Shown piece by piece: positions 61,071 through 64,000 of a stretch of 64,000 bases of DNA (positions are counted from its first letter, which is position 1; every line of letters begins with the position of its first letter). Origin of the DNA: Axinella damicornis (Eukaryota; Porifera; Demospongiae; Axinellida; Axinellidae); NCBI GenBank assembly GCA_963931865.1, contig OZ007505.1, positions 17,695,457 through 17,759,456 of the forward strand, in the 5' to 3' direction. The position numbers and the translations under genes are program-made. The notes under the pieces were generated by a model, which saw only the letters and a list, made by a program, of their open reading frames with translations, searched no databases and was not told the origin of the DNA.

Positions 61071-61166
61071 GAGGGCCACAGGATGCATGTACGGCTGACA
61101 ACAACTGATGCTCAAAAAGATGAGCTATACTTCAAACTAAAATGTCAGCCAGGGACAATTGGCAAG
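61071..61166 (+). other. HEMK1: Weak candidate for a HEMK1 terminal exon
   Basis: An acceptor at 61071 or 61083 would restore the HEMK1 frame (phase 2) and give RMHVR, loosely like the RFLHIRR end of human HEMK1. The frame then runs on past a possible donor at 61167 without a clean stop, into a CT microsatellite. Resemblance rests on five residues only. Confidence 0.2.
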
Positions 61167-61245
61167 GTGTGTAACCAAAATAATACTACGATTGTCCCCA
61201 GGTCTGGGGATTTGAGAAGTAGGCGGCAAGTGGTTGAATATAGTG

Positions 61246-61309
<64 letters not shown>

Positions 61310-62155
61310 GTTGTTTCTCTGCAAGGTGCCTTCTCTCCTTTGCTCTTTGTACTTGTACTTCTGTCAGAGCTTATGGCACGACTACACTTCCTTAGGTTGC
61401 TTCCCCTCCCAGCAAGTCAATACCATAATCACTACCTTGCTTCCCCTCCCAGGAATACCATCAATAGTATAATTCCACACTACCTTGATAATTATCAATG
61501 AAGGTTATGATAATTGCCTTAATAGGTTAACAATGGCACAACTGAGCTGGCAGATCCTGAAGAGACAAACAGCCAGATGTTTGAACTTTGGGGGCCATAC
61601 TCTGGCAGGAAGTAAACAGGAAGGTTCCTAGGGAATGGAATCACCACCCACTCACCCACTGTCTGTTTTTACAGCTGCCCACTCAATTCTCCCCTGGACA
61701 AAAGCACCTGGCATCCCCTTCCTCCAAGCTTCCCTGATGTGGCTTTCAAAACATACAGTTAAGATTGCCCAGATACTCGCTGCCCCACTCAATTCTCTCC
61801 TGGGCTGTAACACCTGGCGTCCTCCTTCCCCCCTAGCTTCTCAATCTGACAGTGGAGGGAGGTGTGCTTGCTGGCTTATGTGCAGCTACTACTAGCTAAC
61901 GGCACTCCTAAATCTGTCTTTCGCATCTGGAATATGTATGTAGCTATAAAGCTATATACTTGGGCCCATATTACTTTGTGACCATTCACCCCCTGACTAG
62001 ACCAGCAAGCTCTCCATGGGTATATAGCTAGCTCTGTGGCTGCAATTGACTATGATAGCACACTGCATGCTGATCTCCATGGTTACAGCTTATTGTATTA
62101 CGTATGGATGAAGGAGACACAGCTAGACTACCACATGCACCTCGCACCCATAGCT

Positions 62156-62282
62156 GCAGTCTAGCCGCTAGCCCCTCTCCGCCCGGCCGGTCAATTGGGG
62201 GCGCGCGGAGGACGGCGCGGAGGCTTCGCCGCGCGCCCCCAATTGACCGGCCGGGCGGAGAGGGCTAGCAGCTAGACTGCCA
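62156..62282. mobile_element. GC-rich palindromic element
   Basis: Arms of about 60 bp from GCAGTCTAG through CCGGCCGGTCAATTGGGGGC to its complement. Very GC-rich against AT-rich flanks; resembles the GCTAGCCCC hairpin at 36592. Confidence 0.8.
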
Positions 62283-63837
62283 TAGCTGTACACAGGTATA
62301 ATTATGGGAATTCATCTGCTACAATACCCCCCCCCCCCCCCCCCCCCCCCCCTCCCACCATGGGATATACAATATACAGAGCCATCAAGGCAGACCCCAT
62401 TACTAAACAAACCTACAACACAATAACCAAGTATGCTATCTTTAGACTATATGACATCATTGGTATGCATAATGTGCTTTGATCTTAATGACATCTGTAC
62501 AATCCAATAGGGTACCTATAATCACCGAGGGTGAAGGCCGAGGTGATTATAGATGCATCCCGAAGGTCTCTAAATGGCTGAGAGACCTGCTTGAGTGCAA
62601 TAACCAGCTTAGACTATGGGTTATATCTTTCAGTTTGAAATACGATTTTGATAATTATAAGGTAGCTGGCTACAACCCTAGGTCTCTAATAGGCTATAAT
62701 CTCGTTCCCATACCCCCCTGGGAACGAGAGCCCTGCTTGAGTGCAATAACCTAGCTATACACAACCACGCACAGGTTAGAGGAAGTATACATACAGGGTG
62801 AAGGTTTCCATCAGGTCAGAGTGGAATTATGATCTGAAGTACAGGATCAAGACTTCCCTTAGAATGGCTGGTCAAGGGTGAGGTCAAAATGTCAAAGTGC
62901 ACAGTCCAGGTGCATGAATGTTCTAGGTAGTCAGTCCTCAATATTCTGGCATTTCCTATGCTGCACCAGAGGCCAGAGGAGGGGGAGATCCCAGGCCAGA
63001 GGAGGGGGAGATAAAGGGAAAGGACCGAAGTCTTTGCTGTTGTCAACTGTTTCCTGTGTATCTGGGCTGGATTGGCTTCCTCAATGCAGGGTATCACAGA
63101 CAATGAGGTGGGGGTCTGTTGAGGGGTGCGTTGTGCGCATCCTTGATATTCAGACTTGGAGAGGTACACTACCTAGTAGATCCCCGCACGATGAATAGAA
63201 AGTTATGAACCTGTGAGTGAATGCTTTACTGGGAACAGACAAACATGAACACATACATAATGTTGGATTGGAGAGTAACCTGTGCATGCTGTATTGATGT
63301 ATTATTGCATATCTGCATTTTGTGTGAAGTTTGTGTATGTCCATGTTTACTGCTTTTTGTACAGAGCTAGTTTCAATAATAATTCAGCCATACATGTGAA
63401 ACTGCAAGGCCGTTACACTATGGATCAATTAAATTGCCCAGAAAGGGTATGTACGTACGTACCTGCTCCGAGTTTGGCATCTTAGACGTACAATATGCGC
63501 ATATGGGTGACACACAAAGCAATCCAAAAACCCTGTTGAGAACCTGAGGGCAAGCTAATTAATATGGCCCTCAAAGGCTTCTGCCCCCAGCCGCGTTCCC
63601 AGGCGTCATACTGAGAGTCTAGTGCCAGATCGAGGCATTATATACTTGAGACTCCACCCATGGCCCACTTGAGGTGTATGGGAGGGGATGAATAGAGCGA
63701 TGGCTTCCAGGGCTCACCATAACATCCAGTAACCAGATACCGGTATAATATATGTATCAGCACACCAAATCTACTGATGTACAAAATTAATAACAGAACT
63801 TGGTGATTGGGGGAGAGGCAGTCACGTTTCCATTCCC

Positions 63838-64000
63838 AGCCTCGCTCCCACTCCCACTCCCGGCCTAGCATGCTCCCACTCCCACTCCTGGCCTAGCATG
63901 CTCCCACTCCCACTCCCGGCCTAGCATGCTCCCACTCCCACTCCCGGCCTAGCATGCTCCCACTCCCACTCCCGGCCTAGCATGCTCCCACTCCCACTCC
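63838..64000. repeat. 28-bp tandem repeat running off the window end
   Basis: About six copies of CTCCCACTCCCACTCC plus CGGCCTAGCATG. The array continues past base 64000. Confidence 0.92.

Larger units (their letters stand above)
58242..64000. other. Last HEMK1 intron and/or 3' intergenic region
   Basis: No confident gene. Holds an inverted-repeat element bounded by GGGGCGAGCGTGAGCGAG (58585-59345), two 65-bp near-identical segments 121 bp apart (59579-59645 and 59700-59765), the MITE at 60873-61006, a (CT)n run at 61252-61306, the GC-rich palindrome at 62156-62282, a 26-C run and the terminal 28-bp repeat. Confidence 0.6.

Noticed and set aside
61083..61472. 129-codon frame downstream of HEMK1
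   Set aside because: Its second half is a (CT)n run; only the first few codons might belong to HEMK1, listed as a weak candidate.

Overview
The window reads as animal (metazoan) nuclear DNA. It has intron-rich genes with GT-AG introns, very short exons, and orthologues of animal proteins (RAD18, an FGD-type RhoGEF, HEMK1, an AMPK-like kinase). The rest is crowded with microsatellites, minisatellites and small inverted-repeat elements. I see nothing bacterial or viral. The species cannot be fixed from sequence alone; an early-branching marine invertebrate such as a sponge is my guess, not a demonstrated fact.

Layout: all five genes I can support lie on the + strand. (1) 495-6205: RAD18, entering the window just after its RING finger, 11 exons to the stop. 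(2) 7104-28789: an FGD6/FGD5-like RhoGEF, 18 exons, 1171 codons, with DH, PH, FYVE and PH domains; its first intron is 7.8 kb. (3) 29943-31346: a single-exon protein of 467 residues with a C-terminal cysteine-dioxygenase-type cupin. (4) 31347-44293: about 13 kb mostly of repeats, with two orphan exon candidates. (5) 44294-46397: a six-exon CAMK/AMPK-related serine/threonine kinase of 408 residues. (6) 47976-58241: HEMK1, the (probably mitochondrial) release-factor glutamine methyltransferase, eight exons found, with a five-residue gap and an unplaced last exon. (7) 58242-64000: HEMK1 last intron and/or intergenic repeats. All exon junctions I propose keep one continuous reading frame in genes 1, 2 and 5; HEMK1 also keeps frame across the exons found.

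The genes do not form an operon or an obvious pathway: RAD18 acts in DNA-damage tolerance, the FGD protein in Rho-GTPase and phosphoinositide signalling, the cupin in thiol oxidation, the kinase in signalling, and HEMK1 in translation termination.

The main unusual signals are in the DNA between exons. A family of tiny hairpin elements with termini TAGCCTCG/TAGTCTCG is flanked in many copies by matching 9-bp target duplications. A second, TTAA-flanked, almost perfectly palindromic family has two copies that differ from each other by changes mirrored in both arms. Microsatellites sit exactly on the splice sites of RAD18 and the FGD gene: (GT)n at donors and long CT tracts at acceptors. One RAD18 exon is tandemly duplicated in frame. 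Several hammerhead-ribozyme-like cores are visible.
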